A DNA stretch of 64,000 nt from Actinomadura macrotermitis (GTDB taxonomy: Bacteria > Actinomycetota > Actinomycetes > Streptosporangiales > Streptosporangiaceae): contig NZ_WEGH01000006.1 in NCBI RefSeq assembly GCF_009604375.1, positions 124,001-188,000 of the forward strand. The letters are read 5' to 3'. Shown one piece after another: positions 1-6,676 of the stretch (its first letter is position 1; each line of letters starts with the position of its first letter). The translations under genes and the position numbers were made by a program. Under the pieces are notes generated by a model that saw nothing but the letters and a program-made list of their open reading frames with translations, ran no database searches and was not told the DNA's origin.

Positions 1-1
1 C

Positions 2-184
2 GGCCGCCACCTGCACGACGTGCGCGACCCCCGGCGGGTACTGCGGATCCCCCAGGGGACCGTGGCCACCGGGCCCGCGGCGCTGCTGCGCGTCCGCCCC
101 TACTACACCGGCAACGGCGACCTCGCGCTCGGCTGCGCGCCCGTCGCGCCGAGCACCGACGCCCCCCTGGAGGAGACCCTGTGA
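2..184 (+). CDS. C-terminal end of an unidentified protein (5' end outside window)
   Basis: An open frame enters from the left edge and stops with TGA at 182-184, giving the last 60 residues of a protein. The tail contains LLRVRPYYTGNGDLALG and ends in an acidic APLEETL. I do not recognise the family from this fragment. Its TGA overlaps the GTG start of the next gene (GTGA at 181-184), so it is almost certainly co-transcribed and translationally coupled with the GT4-Stealth gene; a role in surface polysaccharide assembly is a guess from that coupling only. Confidence 0.6.
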   Translation, partial: GRHLHDVRDPRRVLRIPQGTVATGPAALLRVRPYYTGNGDLALGCAPVAPSTDAPLEETL

Positions 185-3012
185 AGATCACGTTCATGCT
201 CACCTGGGCCGACGCGATGGGCGGTACCGAGCGCGCCGTCTACACCCAGGCCGAGCACCTGGCCGCCCGCCACGAGGTGGAGGTCCTCAGCGTCTTCCGG
301 ACCGACGCCGAGCGGTTCTTCGCGGTGGACGCCGCCGTGCCGGTCCGGTACCTGGTCGACGAGACCGGCCCGGTGCCGCGCCCGGTGCGCGACTGCGACC
401 TCGACGACGCGACCTGCCGGACGCTGGCCGAGAGCCCGAGCCGGCTCATCGAGACCCGCTGGGAGAAGGCGTTCAACCGGCTGAGCGACATGGAGATCGA
501 GCGGGCGCTGCGCGAGCTGGACACCGACGTGCTGGTGTCCACCTCCCCCGCGCTGATGGCCGTCACCACCACGCTGCCGCCCGCGCGGGTGCTGACCGTG
601 CACCAGGAGCACCGCCCGTCCCAGGTCAGGGGCGGCACCGGCGAGCCGCTGTTCCGGTACGCGCCGCGGCTGGACGCGCTGGTGGTGCTGACCGAGCGGA
701 CCCGCGAGTGGTTCGCCGAGTCCCTGCAGGACTGCGCGCCCCGGCTGGAGGTGATCGTCAACGCGGTGCCGGGCGGCTTCCGGCCGCGCTCGGCGCTCAC
801 CGCCCGGTCGGTCACCATGGCCCGCCGGCTGGTGCCCGACAAGCAGGTCGACCACGCCGTCCGGGCGTTCGCGCAGGTCGCCGCCGCGCACCCGGACTGG
901 GTGCTGCGCGTGTTCGGCGACGGGCCCCAGCTGCCCGCGCTGCGCCGGCTGGTCAACGCGCTCGGCCTGCACGACCACGTCCAGCTCCTCGGCCCGACCG
1001 CGCACATGGCCGAGGAGTGGGCCAAGTCCAGCATCACGCTGCTGACCTCCCGCGACGGCGAGGCGTTCCCGCTGGTGCTGACCGAGGCGTTCGCGGCGGG
1101 CGTGCCCGCGATCAGCTACGACTGCCAGACCGGCCCGGCCGAGATCATCACCGACGGGGAGAACGGCTACCTGGTCGCCCAGGACGACATCGACGGGCTG
1201 GCCGCCGCGATGCTCAAGCTGATCGGCGATCCGCAGCAGCTGCGCGACTTCGGCGCCGCCGCGCTGCGCGCCGCCGGGCAGTACGACATCGAGCTGGTCA
1301 TGGGGAGATGGGAGGAGCTGTACGGCGAGCTGCTGGCGGGCCGGGACGCCTCCGGCCGCACCGCCGCCAAGGCCGACCGGCTCGCCGCCTGGGGCCTGCG
1401 CACCGGAGGTTCGGGCTTCGCGCCCGCCGTGCCGCCGCCCGCGACGCCGCTCGCCGGCGCCGCGGGCCGCCGCGAGGCGCGGCTCGCCGCCGACGAGAGC
1501 GGCCTGGTCCGGTTCGGCGGGCGCCTCTGCCGCCAGGCCGACGACCTGATGCCCGCCGACGTCGCGCTCGCCAACCTGGACCTGGTCGCCGATGTGCTCG
1601 CCGGCGCCGGCGTCCCCTACCAGGTGCTGCGCGACCCCGGGGTGCGGCACCGCGTCGTCGTGCGGGCCGCGCACCGCGCCGCCGCGATCGCGGCGCTCAC
1701 CGCGGCCTACGCCGACCGCGCCGTCTACGCCGACCCGCTGCGGCCCGGCGGCCGGACCGCGCCGGGCACGCTGGTGGCCGAGCTGCGCGACACCGTCGAC
1801 ACCGCCGGGCTGCGGGTGTTCCAGCCCGTCGTGTCGGCCTCGCGCACCCTCAGCTACGGCCCCGCCTACGGCTGCGACCTGGAGTTCTGGGCCGACGCCG
1901 AGGACGGCGCGGGACTGGTCGCGACCCGCCGCACGCTGCTCGGCGACGTGGTGCCCGAGGCGGTGATGGCGCCCGGCCGGGTCGTCCTCGGCGGCCGTGA
2001 GCACCCATCGGTCGCGGCGCTGGACCGCACGCTGGTCGCCGACGTCGCCTTCCCGATCGACGTCGTCTACACCTGGGTCGACGGCGACGACCCGGCCTGG
2101 CGGGCCCGCCGCGACGCCGCGTTCGCCGAGCTCGGCCGGCCGCCCGTGGACGCCGCCGGGGCCGACGCCCGGTTCCGGTCCCGCGACGAGCTGCGCTACT
2201 CGCTGCGCAGCCTGGAGATGTTCGCGCCCTGGGTGCGCACCGTGCACATCGTCACCGACCGGCAGGTGCCGGCGTGGCTGGACACCGCGCACCCGCGGAT
2301 CCGGGTCGTGGACCACAGCGAGATCTTCGGGGACCGCGGCGCGCTGCCGAGCTTCAACTCCCACGCCATCGAGACGCAGCTGCACCACATCGAGGGCCTG
2401 TCGGAGCACTTCCTGTACTTCAACGACGACGTGTTCCTCGGCGGGCCGGTCGAGCCGGGCCGGTTCTTCCACCCGAGCGGGACGGCCCGGTACTTCCCCT
2501 CGCCGACCCCCGTGCCGCTCACCCCCGTGTCCCCGGACGACGACTTCAACTTCAGCGCCGGCAAGAACAACCGCGTGCTGATCGAGGAGGCGTTCGGCCA
2601 CACCCTCACCCACGCGTTCCTGCACGCCCCGCACCCGCTGCGCCGCGACGTGCTCGCCGACATCGCCGAGCGCTTCCCGGCGGAGACGGCGCGGACCGCC
2701 GCGAGCCGGGTCCGCGCCCACGACGACATCGCCGTCCCCTCGTCGCTGCACCACTACTACGCCTTCTTCACCGGGCGCGGCGTCCCGGCGGACCTCAGGT
2801 GCGCCTACATCAACGTGGGCGACGCGAGCCAGCACCCCCGCCTCACCCAGATCCTGACCCAGCGCCAGTTCGAGGTGTTCTGCCTGAACGACACCCACCA
2901 CGGGGACCTGCCGGCCGACGAGCAGGGGCAGATCGTCTTCGCCTTCCTGGAGGGCTACTTCCCGGTCGCCTCCTCCTTCGAGAAGGGAAGCCCCCGCAAC
3001 CTGCGCCGGTGA
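181..3012 (+). CDS. Bifunctional GT4 glycosyltransferase-Stealth sugar-phosphotransferase
   Basis: 943 residues, GTG start inside the upstream stop. The N-terminal ~390 residues look like a GT4 (GT-B) glycosyltransferase: an N-terminal GGTERAVYTQAEHLA motif, an ARRLVPDKQVDHAVRAF segment at the start of the second Rossmann lobe, and a donor-site EAFPLVLTEAFAAGVPAIS segment with the EX7E-like glutamates. A linker to ~620 follows. The rest carries all four Stealth conserved regions: CR1 PIDVVYTWVDGDDPAW (~622), CR2 RFRSRDELRYSLRSLE (~663), CR3 with HLYFNDD-type acidic motif FLYFNDDVFLGGP (~740) and CR4 YINVGDASQHPR (~873). Stealth proteins transfer hexose-1-phosphate to build phosphodiester-linked capsule or wall polysaccharide, as in GlcNAc-1-phosphotransferase. 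Domain assignment is from motifs; the fusion suggests one polypeptide adds both a glycosyl and a sugar-phosphate unit. Substrates cannot be read from the sequence. Confidence 0.88.
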   Translation: MKITFMLTWADAMGGTERAVYTQAEHLAARHEVEVLSVFRTDAERFFAVDAAVPVRYLVDETGPVPRPVRDCDLDDATCRTLAESPSRLIETRWEKAFNRLSDMEIERALRELDTDVLVSTSPALMAVTTTLPPARVLTVHQEHRPSQVRGGTGEPLFRYAPRLDALVVLTERTREWFAESLQDCAPRLEVIVNAVPGGFRPRSALTARSVTMARRLVPDKQVDHAVRAFAQVAAAHPDWVLRVFGDGPQLPALRRLVNALGLHDHVQLLGPTAHMAEEWAKSSITLLTSRDGEAFPLVLTEAFAAGVPAISYDCQTGPAEIITDGENGYLVAQDDIDGLAAAMLKLIGDPQQLRDFGAAALRAAGQYDIELVMGRWEELYGELLAGRDASGRTAAKADRLAAWGLRTGGSGFAPAVPPPATPLAGAAGRREARLAADESGLVRFGGRLCRQADDLMPADVALANLDLVADVLAGAGVPYQVLRDPGVRHRVVVRAAHRAAAIAALTAAYADRAVYADPLRPGGRTAPGTLVAELRDTVDTAGLRVFQPVVSASRTLSYGPAYGCDLEFWADAEDGAGLVATRRTLLGDVVPEAVMAPGRVVLGGREHPSVAALDRTLVADVAFPIDVVYTWVDGDDPAWRARRDAAFAELGRPPVDAAGADARFRSRDELRYSLRSLEMFAPWVRTVHIVTDRQVPAWLDTAHPRIRVVDHSEIFGDRGALPSFNSHAIETQLHHIEGLSEHFLYFNDDVFLGGPVEPGRFFHPSGTARYFPSPTPVPLTPVSPDDDFNFSAGKNNRVLIEEAFGHTLTHAFLHAPHPLRRDVLADIAERFPAETARTAASRVRAHDDIAVPSSLHHYYAFFTGRGVPADLRCAYINVGDASQHPRLTQILTQRQFEVFCLNDTHHGDLPADEQGQIVFAFLEGYFPVASSFEKGSPRNLRR

Positions 3013-3037
3013 CCGCGGCCGGGCGCACCGCGGATTC

Positions 3038-3067
3038 TTGAGTTAAACGGTAGGGAAACTGTAGTAT
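3038..3067 (+). promoter_or_regulatory. Putative sigma-70-type promoter upstream of the sulfotransferase gene
   Basis: TTGAGT (3038-3043) and TAGTAT (3062-3067) are separated by 18 nt in a short AT-rich patch within an otherwise GC-rich gap. The -10 lies about 34 nt before the ATG at 3101, which has a GGGAG ribosome-binding site. This suggests that the sulfotransferase can be transcribed independently of the Stealth gene. Confidence 0.5.
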
Positions 3068-3100
3068 CGGCGCTCGACGGCCACGCCCCCGGGAGACGCC

Positions 3101-4015
3101 ATGCCCCTGCCGGACTTTCTGATCGTCGGTGCGCCCAAGGCCGGGACCACGGCCCTGCACGCCGGCCTCGCCGCCCACCCCGACCTCTACCTCTCGCCGG
3201 TGAAGGAGCCCAAGTTCTTCCTCACCGACGGCCCGCCCCCCACCCGGGGCGGGCCGGGCGACGCGCAGACCTACCGCGAGCACGTGTGGCGCCGGGCCGA
3301 CTACGAGGCCCTGTTCGACGCCGCTCCCCCGGGCGCGCCGCGCGGCGAGAGCACCCCGTTCTACCTGCACGACCTGAGCGCCCAGTCGCGGATCCAGAAG
3401 GCGATCCCGGAGGCGAGGCTGATCGCGGTGCTGCGCGACCCGGTCGAGCGGGCGCACTCCAACTGGGCGCACCTGTGGGCGGCCGGGCTGGAGCCGATCG
3501 GCGACCCGGTCCGCGCGTGCGCGGCCGAGGAGCGGCGGGTGAAGGACGGCTGGGCCGCGTTCTGGCACTACACCGGCCTCGGCCTGTACGGCGAGCAGCT
3601 CCAGCACCTGTACAAGCTGTTCCCCGAGGAGCAGATCCTGCTGCTGCGCTACCGGGACGTGCGCGACGACGCCGCGGCGACCCTGGACCGCATCTGCGCC
3701 TTCCTCGGCGTGCGCACCGGGGTGATCGACACCATCCCGCGCGAGAACGTCACCGCGCACGTGCCCGACACGGCCGCGACCCGCGTCGTCCAGCAGGTCC
3801 TGCGGACCGGGTCGCGGGTCGGCGGGTACGCGCCCCGGCCGCTGCGGCGGGCGGCGAGCCGCCCGTTCCTGTCGCTGCTGCAGCGCGGGCAGCGGCCCCG
3901 GCGGCCGCTGACCCCCGAGCAGCGCGAGCGTCTGCTGCCCTACTTCGCCGACGACATCGCGCTGCTCCAGGAGGTCACCGGGCTGGACTACTCGGACTGG
4001 CTCGCGCCGAGGTGA
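3101..4015 (+). CDS. PAPS-dependent sulfotransferase
   Basis: 304 residues. The 5'-phosphosulfate loop FLIVGAPKAGTTALHAGL (from residue ~6) and the 3'-phosphate site AVLRDPVERAHSNW (~108) are the two signature PAPS-binding elements of the sulfotransferase superfamily (heparan N-sulfotransferase/NDST-like branch). Expected reaction: sulfate transfer from PAPS to a hydroxyl or amino group, probably on a glycan given the preceding GT4-Stealth gene. The start is supported by GGGAG nine bases upstream. No signal peptide or membrane segment, so it should act in the cytosol. The 3' end overlaps the convergent beta-propeller gene by 28 bp. Acceptor unknown. Confidence 0.85.
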   Translation: MPLPDFLIVGAPKAGTTALHAGLAAHPDLYLSPVKEPKFFLTDGPPPTRGGPGDAQTYREHVWRRADYEALFDAAPPGAPRGESTPFYLHDLSAQSRIQKAIPEARLIAVLRDPVERAHSNWAHLWAAGLEPIGDPVRACAAEERRVKDGWAAFWHYTGLGLYGEQLQHLYKLFPEEQILLLRYRDVRDDAAATLDRICAFLGVRTGVIDTIPRENVTAHVPDTAATRVVQQVLRTGSRVGGYAPRPLRRAASRPFLSLLQRGQRPRRPLTPEQRERLLPYFADDIALLQEVTGLDYSDWLAPR

Positions 4016-4914
4016 AGCTCGGTGCGCAGCTCGTGCGCGCCGTCGGCCCGCGTCAGCTCGTAGTAGAGGCGCCAGCCGCCCGCGGCGAGCGGCACCGCGC
4101 ACAGGTAGCGCAGGCCGCCGCCGTGGTGCGGTGAGCGCGCGAGGGGCTCCTCGCCCGCGGCGGCCAGCGGGCCGAAGCCGGTGCCGACCGCGAGGCCGGT
4201 GCGCTCCTCGTAGTTCTGCGCGGCGTCGGCGCGGCCGTCGTAGTAGGCGAACAGCCGGCCCTCGTGCGGGACGACGGCGGAGACGCGGGTGCCGCGCTCG
4301 TCCCAGTGCCCCGGGCGGCCGGTGAGCACGGTGCCCTGCCAGGTCCACTCCAGGCCGTCGGCGCTGGTGGCGTGGTCGGTGACCATCCGGTCCGCCTCCT
4401 CCGGGTCGGCCAGCGGGTGGACCGACGCCCACAGGTGCCACTTGCCGCCGTGCTGCAGGATCACCGGGTCCTTCACCCCGGCGTGCGCGCTGCCCGGCAG
4501 GACGACGCGCGGCTCGGCCGCGGCGAGGCCGCGCGGGTCGGCCGCCTCCAGCACCTCGATCCGCCAGTGCTTGGTGCCGGGCGTGGCGCAGCTGAGGTAG
4601 AGCCGCCACCGGCCGTCCTCGGTCAGGACCAGCGCGGGGCGTTCCAGCGACTCGGTGACCGCCGGATCCTTGTCGATGACGGCCAGGGTCTCGAAGCGCT
4701 CCCCGTCCGGGGACGCGGCGACGACGACGGCGTAGCCCCGGCCCTCCCCCAGCGGGCGGCGCAGCCGGTAGGCCAGGTAGGTGACGCCGTCCGCGACCAG
4801 GGCGCTCGGCGCGCCCGCCCAGTGGCCGGGGCCGTCGTGCGGGGGCCGGACGACCGGCCGGGAGCGCTCGGGGCGGGGCGGCGGGAACGGCGGACCATAA
4901 TTCCTAGTGTCCAT
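3988..4914 (-). CDS. Five-bladed beta-propeller glycosidase-like protein (GH43/GH32 fold)
   Basis: 308 residues without a signal peptide. Repeated blade-like segments are visible: GHWAGAPSALVADGVTYLAY, a VAASPDGERFETLAV blade, SLERPALVLTEDGRWRLYLS, HAGVKDPVILQHGGKWHLWA and EERTGLAVGTGFGPL. Acidic residues at blade starts (for example the D of GVKDPVIL) resemble the catalytic positions of GH43/GH32/GH130 propellers. Likely role: hydrolysis or binding of a glycan, consistent with the neighbouring polysaccharide genes. I cannot assign substrate or prove catalysis. It converges on and overlaps the sulfotransferase gene by 28 bp. The ATG has no Shine-Dalgarno sequence, but a -10-like TATGAT lies 6 nt upstream. 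Confidence 0.65.
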   Translation of the reverse strand: MDTRNYGPPFPPPRPERSRPVVRPPHDGPGHWAGAPSALVADGVTYLAYRLRRPLGEGRGYAVVVAASPDGERFETLAVIDKDPAVTESLERPALVLTEDGRWRLYLSCATPGTKHWRIEVLEAADPRGLAAAEPRVVLPGSAHAGVKDPVILQHGGKWHLWASVHPLADPEEADRMVTDHATSADGLEWTWQGTVLTGRPGHWDERGTRVSAVVPHEGRLFAYYDGRADAAQNYEERTGLAVGTGFGPLAAAGEEPLARSPHHGGGLRYLCAVPLAAGGWRLYYELTRADGAHELRTELHLGASQSE

Positions 4915-4920
4915 GTAGGG

Positions 4921-4926
4921 ATCATA
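4921..4926 (-). promoter_or_regulatory. -10 element for a probably leaderless transcript
   Basis: On the minus strand TATGAT is followed by six bases and then the ATG at 4914. A transcript initiated at the usual distance would begin at or next to the start codon, and there is no ribosome-binding site. No convincing -35 hexamer is visible 16-18 nt upstream. Confidence 0.45.
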
Positions 4927-5053
4927 GAGAATACGGCGGCCCGCGTGCGTGGTCCGCGTCCCGGAAAACTATCCGAACACGCGCATTTCGCCCGCGATAT
5001 TTGTCTTTTCGGATAAAGAAGTACGGCGGCGGTGTCTCGGACAATCAGACCTC

Positions 5054-5407
5054 ATGGCCACACCGCGCGAGATCGTGCTCGCCTACTACGACGCCGTGGA
5101 CGCCGGGGACAACGAGGCGCTGCTGGCGATGTTCCACCCGAAGGCCGTCTACCGCCGTGGCGGGTATCCCCCGATCGAGGGCGCGGACCAGCTGCGGCAC
5201 TTCTACGAGAACGTGCGGATCATCGCGCACGGGTCGCACACCGTGCACTCGGCCGTCTGGCAGGACGAGCACGTCGCGGCGCGGGGCAGCTTCACCGGCG
5301 TCTCCCGCGATGACAAGGACCTGTCGGCGGAGTGGGCGGACTTCTTCGTCTTCGAGGACGGCCTCATCCAGGAGCGCACCACCTACTTCTTCGCCCCCGG
5401 CGTGTGA
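5054..5407 (+). CDS. SnoaL-like/NTF2-fold protein
   Basis: 117 residues. The pattern ATPREIVLAYYDAVDAGDNEALLAMFHPKAVYRR, then GADQLRHFYENVR, then a terminal FFVFEDGLIQERTTYF strand, is the alpha+beta cone of the NTF2-like/SnoaL_2 family; the DG.I.E....F ending is typical. Such proteins are small cytosolic ketosteroid-isomerase-like folds that bind or isomerise small hydrophobic molecules; no specific function can be given. The open frame extends upstream, but ATG at 5054 matches where family members begin; a strong ribosome-binding site is absent. Transcribed divergently from the beta-propeller gene and ends just before a perfect terminator hairpin. Confidence 0.75.
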   Translation: MATPREIVLAYYDAVDAGDNEALLAMFHPKAVYRRGGYPPIEGADQLRHFYENVRIIAHGSHTVHSAVWQDEHVAARGSFTGVSRDDKDLSAEWADFFVFEDGLIQERTTYFFAPGV

Positions 5408-5410
5408 CAA

Positions 5411-5448
5411 GGCGCGGGCCCCGTCCGAGAAAGGACGGGGCCCGCGCC
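5411..5448. terminator. Bidirectional hairpin terminator between convergent genes
   Basis: A perfect 16-bp inverted repeat (5411-5426 GGCGCGGGCCCCGTCC paired with 5433-5448) with a 6-nt GAGAAA loop lies between the SnoaL-like gene stop (5407) and the stop of the small membrane protein on the other strand (5460). No U-tract, as is common in actinobacteria; it can serve both convergent transcripts. Confidence 0.85.
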
Positions 5449-5459
5449 ACAGCCAGGCG

Positions 5460-5825
5460 TCACTTGCCGAGGCGGGCCTTGGCCCGGCCGGCGCCGCTCT
5501 TGGCGAGGGCACCGCCGGTCACCGCACCGGTCTTGGCGAGCGCGCCGCCGGACTTGGCCAGCGACCGGGCCTGCCGGCCCGCCTTCGTCCAGCGGCTCAC
5601 GTTGTTGCGCTGGTGGCGACGCCAGAGCAGCACACCGGCGATGCCTGCCGCGACACCGGCGATCCCGGCGCCCGAGCCGGCCGCCGCCTTCGCGCCGGGG
5701 CGCTTGGCACCGCCCTGCTCCTCGTCCAGATTGTCGCGGGTGCGCTCGGCGTCGTCGTGCAGCTCGTCCGGAGCGACCTGCGGGGTACCGAGGCCGTTCT
5801 TCGAAGCCTTCGTCTCGGTGCTCAT
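5460..5825 (-). CDS. Small single-pass membrane protein with basic Ala/Gly/Lys tail
   Basis: 121 residues, ATG with a GGGAGGAG ribosome-binding site. Acidic N-terminus (DELHDDAERTRDNLDEEQ, reminiscent of the DUF3618 start), one hydrophobic segment AGIAGVAAGIAGVLLW (~54-69), then a strongly basic tail with repeated LAKSGGALAK / GGALAKSGAGRAK units. The layout suggests a cytoplasmic acidic head or a positively charged cytoplasmic tail that could touch nucleic acid or lipid headgroups. I cannot assign a function. Shares the bidirectional terminator with the SnoaL-like gene. Confidence 0.7.
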   Translation of the reverse strand: MSTETKASKNGLGTPQVAPDELHDDAERTRDNLDEEQGGAKRPGAKAAAGSGAGIAGVAAGIAGVLLWRRHQRNNVSRWTKAGRQARSLAKSGGALAKTGAVTGGALAKSGAGRAKARLGK

Positions 5826-5939
5826 GGGGCTCCTCCCGTATCGATGTGCGTCGGCCGCCCACCCCCTACCCGGCGATCACCGGCCAAACCCCGGCGGCCC
5901 TTTAGGGTGGGGCACGTCACCGATCACCGGGAGCCGATC

Positions 5940-6440
5940 GTGCGGACCAAGGGGCGCGGCGCGCCCGATGCCGGCGAGCCGTGGAACGAGATCGTCCCCG
6001 GCCTCTGGATGGGCGGGCACCGCTACCGCGACGTCGCGGGCGTCCTGCGCGACGCGGTGGTGGCCGAGGAGTTCGACGTCGTCTGCAGCCTGTACCTGCG
6101 CGACGGGCACGGCCCGCCGCCGCACGTGGAGCACCACTGCGCGCTCGTCCCCGACGATCCGCTGTCGTCCGCCGAGATCCGGGCGGTGCTCGGGCTCGCC
6201 GAGATCGCGGCGGAGGCGGTCCGCGGCGGGCGCCGCGTGCTGGTGCGGTGCCATTCGGGCTACAACCGCTCCGGGCTGGTGGTCGCGCAGGCGCTGGTCC
6301 TGCTCGGCCACGAGATGGACGACGCGATCTTCCTGATCCGGCGGCGGCGGTCGCGCTGGGCCCTGAACAACCGGCTCTTCGAGGAGTACCTCACCACCGG
6401 GCTGGACGTCGCCTGCCTGCTGACCGGCCTGGACGCCTGA
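5940..6440 (+). CDS. Dual-specificity-type protein phosphatase (CX5R)
   Basis: 166 residues from GTG at 5940, chosen because GGGAG lies 8 bases upstream; the open frame continues further upstream without family similarity. NEIVPGLWMGGHRY resembles the start of DSP domains, and VRCHSGYNRSGLVVAQAL is a CX5R phosphate loop with the Cys nucleophile and Arg; the usual His before Cys is Arg. An acid-loop Asp is plausible in VPDDPLSS. Predicted role: cytosolic hydrolysis of phospho-Tyr/Ser/Thr or another phosphomonoester. Its stop codon lies only 4 nt before a tRNA-like gene, so both could share a transcript. Confidence 0.75.
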   Translation: MRTKGRGAPDAGEPWNEIVPGLWMGGHRYRDVAGVLRDAVVAEEFDVVCSLYLRDGHGPPPHVEHHCALVPDDPLSSAEIRAVLGLAEIAAEAVRGGRRVLVRCHSGYNRSGLVVAQALVLLGHEMDDAIFLIRRRRSRWALNNRLFEEYLTTGLDVACLLTGLDA

Positions 6441-6444
6441 GCGG

Positions 6445-6517
6445 CGGGCCGTGGCGCGGAGGTCGTCGCGCCCGCCTGCACAGCGGGAGGACACCGGTTC
6501 GAATCCGGTCGGTCCGC
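6445..6517 (+). tRNA. Atypical tRNA-like gene, loop anticodon GCA (Cys?)
   Basis: A 73-nt cloverleaf can be folded: acceptor CGGGCCG/CGGTCCG with one G-U, TG at 8-9, D-stem GCGC/GCGC, D-loop GGAGGTCGTC with the G18-G19 pair, anticodon stem CCCGC/GCGGG with loop CTGCACA, and a perfect T-arm ACCGG-TTCGAAT-CCGGT. The loop gives U33 and anticodon GCA (6478-6480). Odd points: position 37 is C rather than a purine; C6471 is claimed by both D- and anticodon stems; base 26 is missing; and the acceptor helix can be extended to 11 bp (6441-6451 with 6510-6520). CCA is not encoded. Could be tRNA-Cys, a degenerate tRNA or a tRNA-like RNA. It does not look like the canonical actinobacterial tRNA-Cys. Confidence 0.6.
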
Positions 6518-6582
6518 CGCGCGGGCGAAGATCGGGAACGCTGTGCGGAATGTCGGGGATGTTCGCTACGATCCTGCGCGGC

Positions 6583-6655
6583 AGGGCCGTAGCGCAGAGG
6601 TCGTCGCGCCTTAGCTGCGAGCTGGAGGACGTCGGTTCGAATCCGACCGGTCCTG
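6583..6655 (+). tRNA. Second atypical tRNA-like gene, loop anticodon GCG (Arg?)
   Basis: A 73-nt cloverleaf aligned base for base with the copy at 6445 (about three quarters identical): acceptor AGGGCCG/CGGTCCT, TA at 8-9, D-arm GCGC-AGAGGTCGTC-GCGC, T-arm GTCGG-TTCGAAT-CCGAC. The anticodon arm is weak: CTTAG/CTGGA has one mismatch and two G-U pairs, loop CTGCGAG, U33, anticodon GCG. Bacterial Arg CGN codons are normally read by ACG, so a GCG anticodon is unusual. The acceptor helix extends to 10 bp (6580-6589 with 6648-6657). CCA is not encoded. It ends 21 nt before the SDR start codon, so it may be processed from the leader of the MoxR operon. Confidence 0.6.
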
Positions 6656-6676
6656 CCCCAAGCCGTGAGGAGTGCA

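Noticed and set aside
103-2901. Very long open frame (932 codons) antisense to the GT4-Stealth gene
   Set aside because: High-GC antisense shadow: composition is dominated by Arg/Gly/Val/Ala with no domain, and the plus-strand frame shows clear family motifs.
6445-6655. Selenocysteine tRNA or allo-tRNA, suggested by the extended acceptor helices
   Set aside because: The T-stem is a normal 5 bp, the variable loop is short and there is no UCA anticodon; the extra pairs may lie outside the mature ends.
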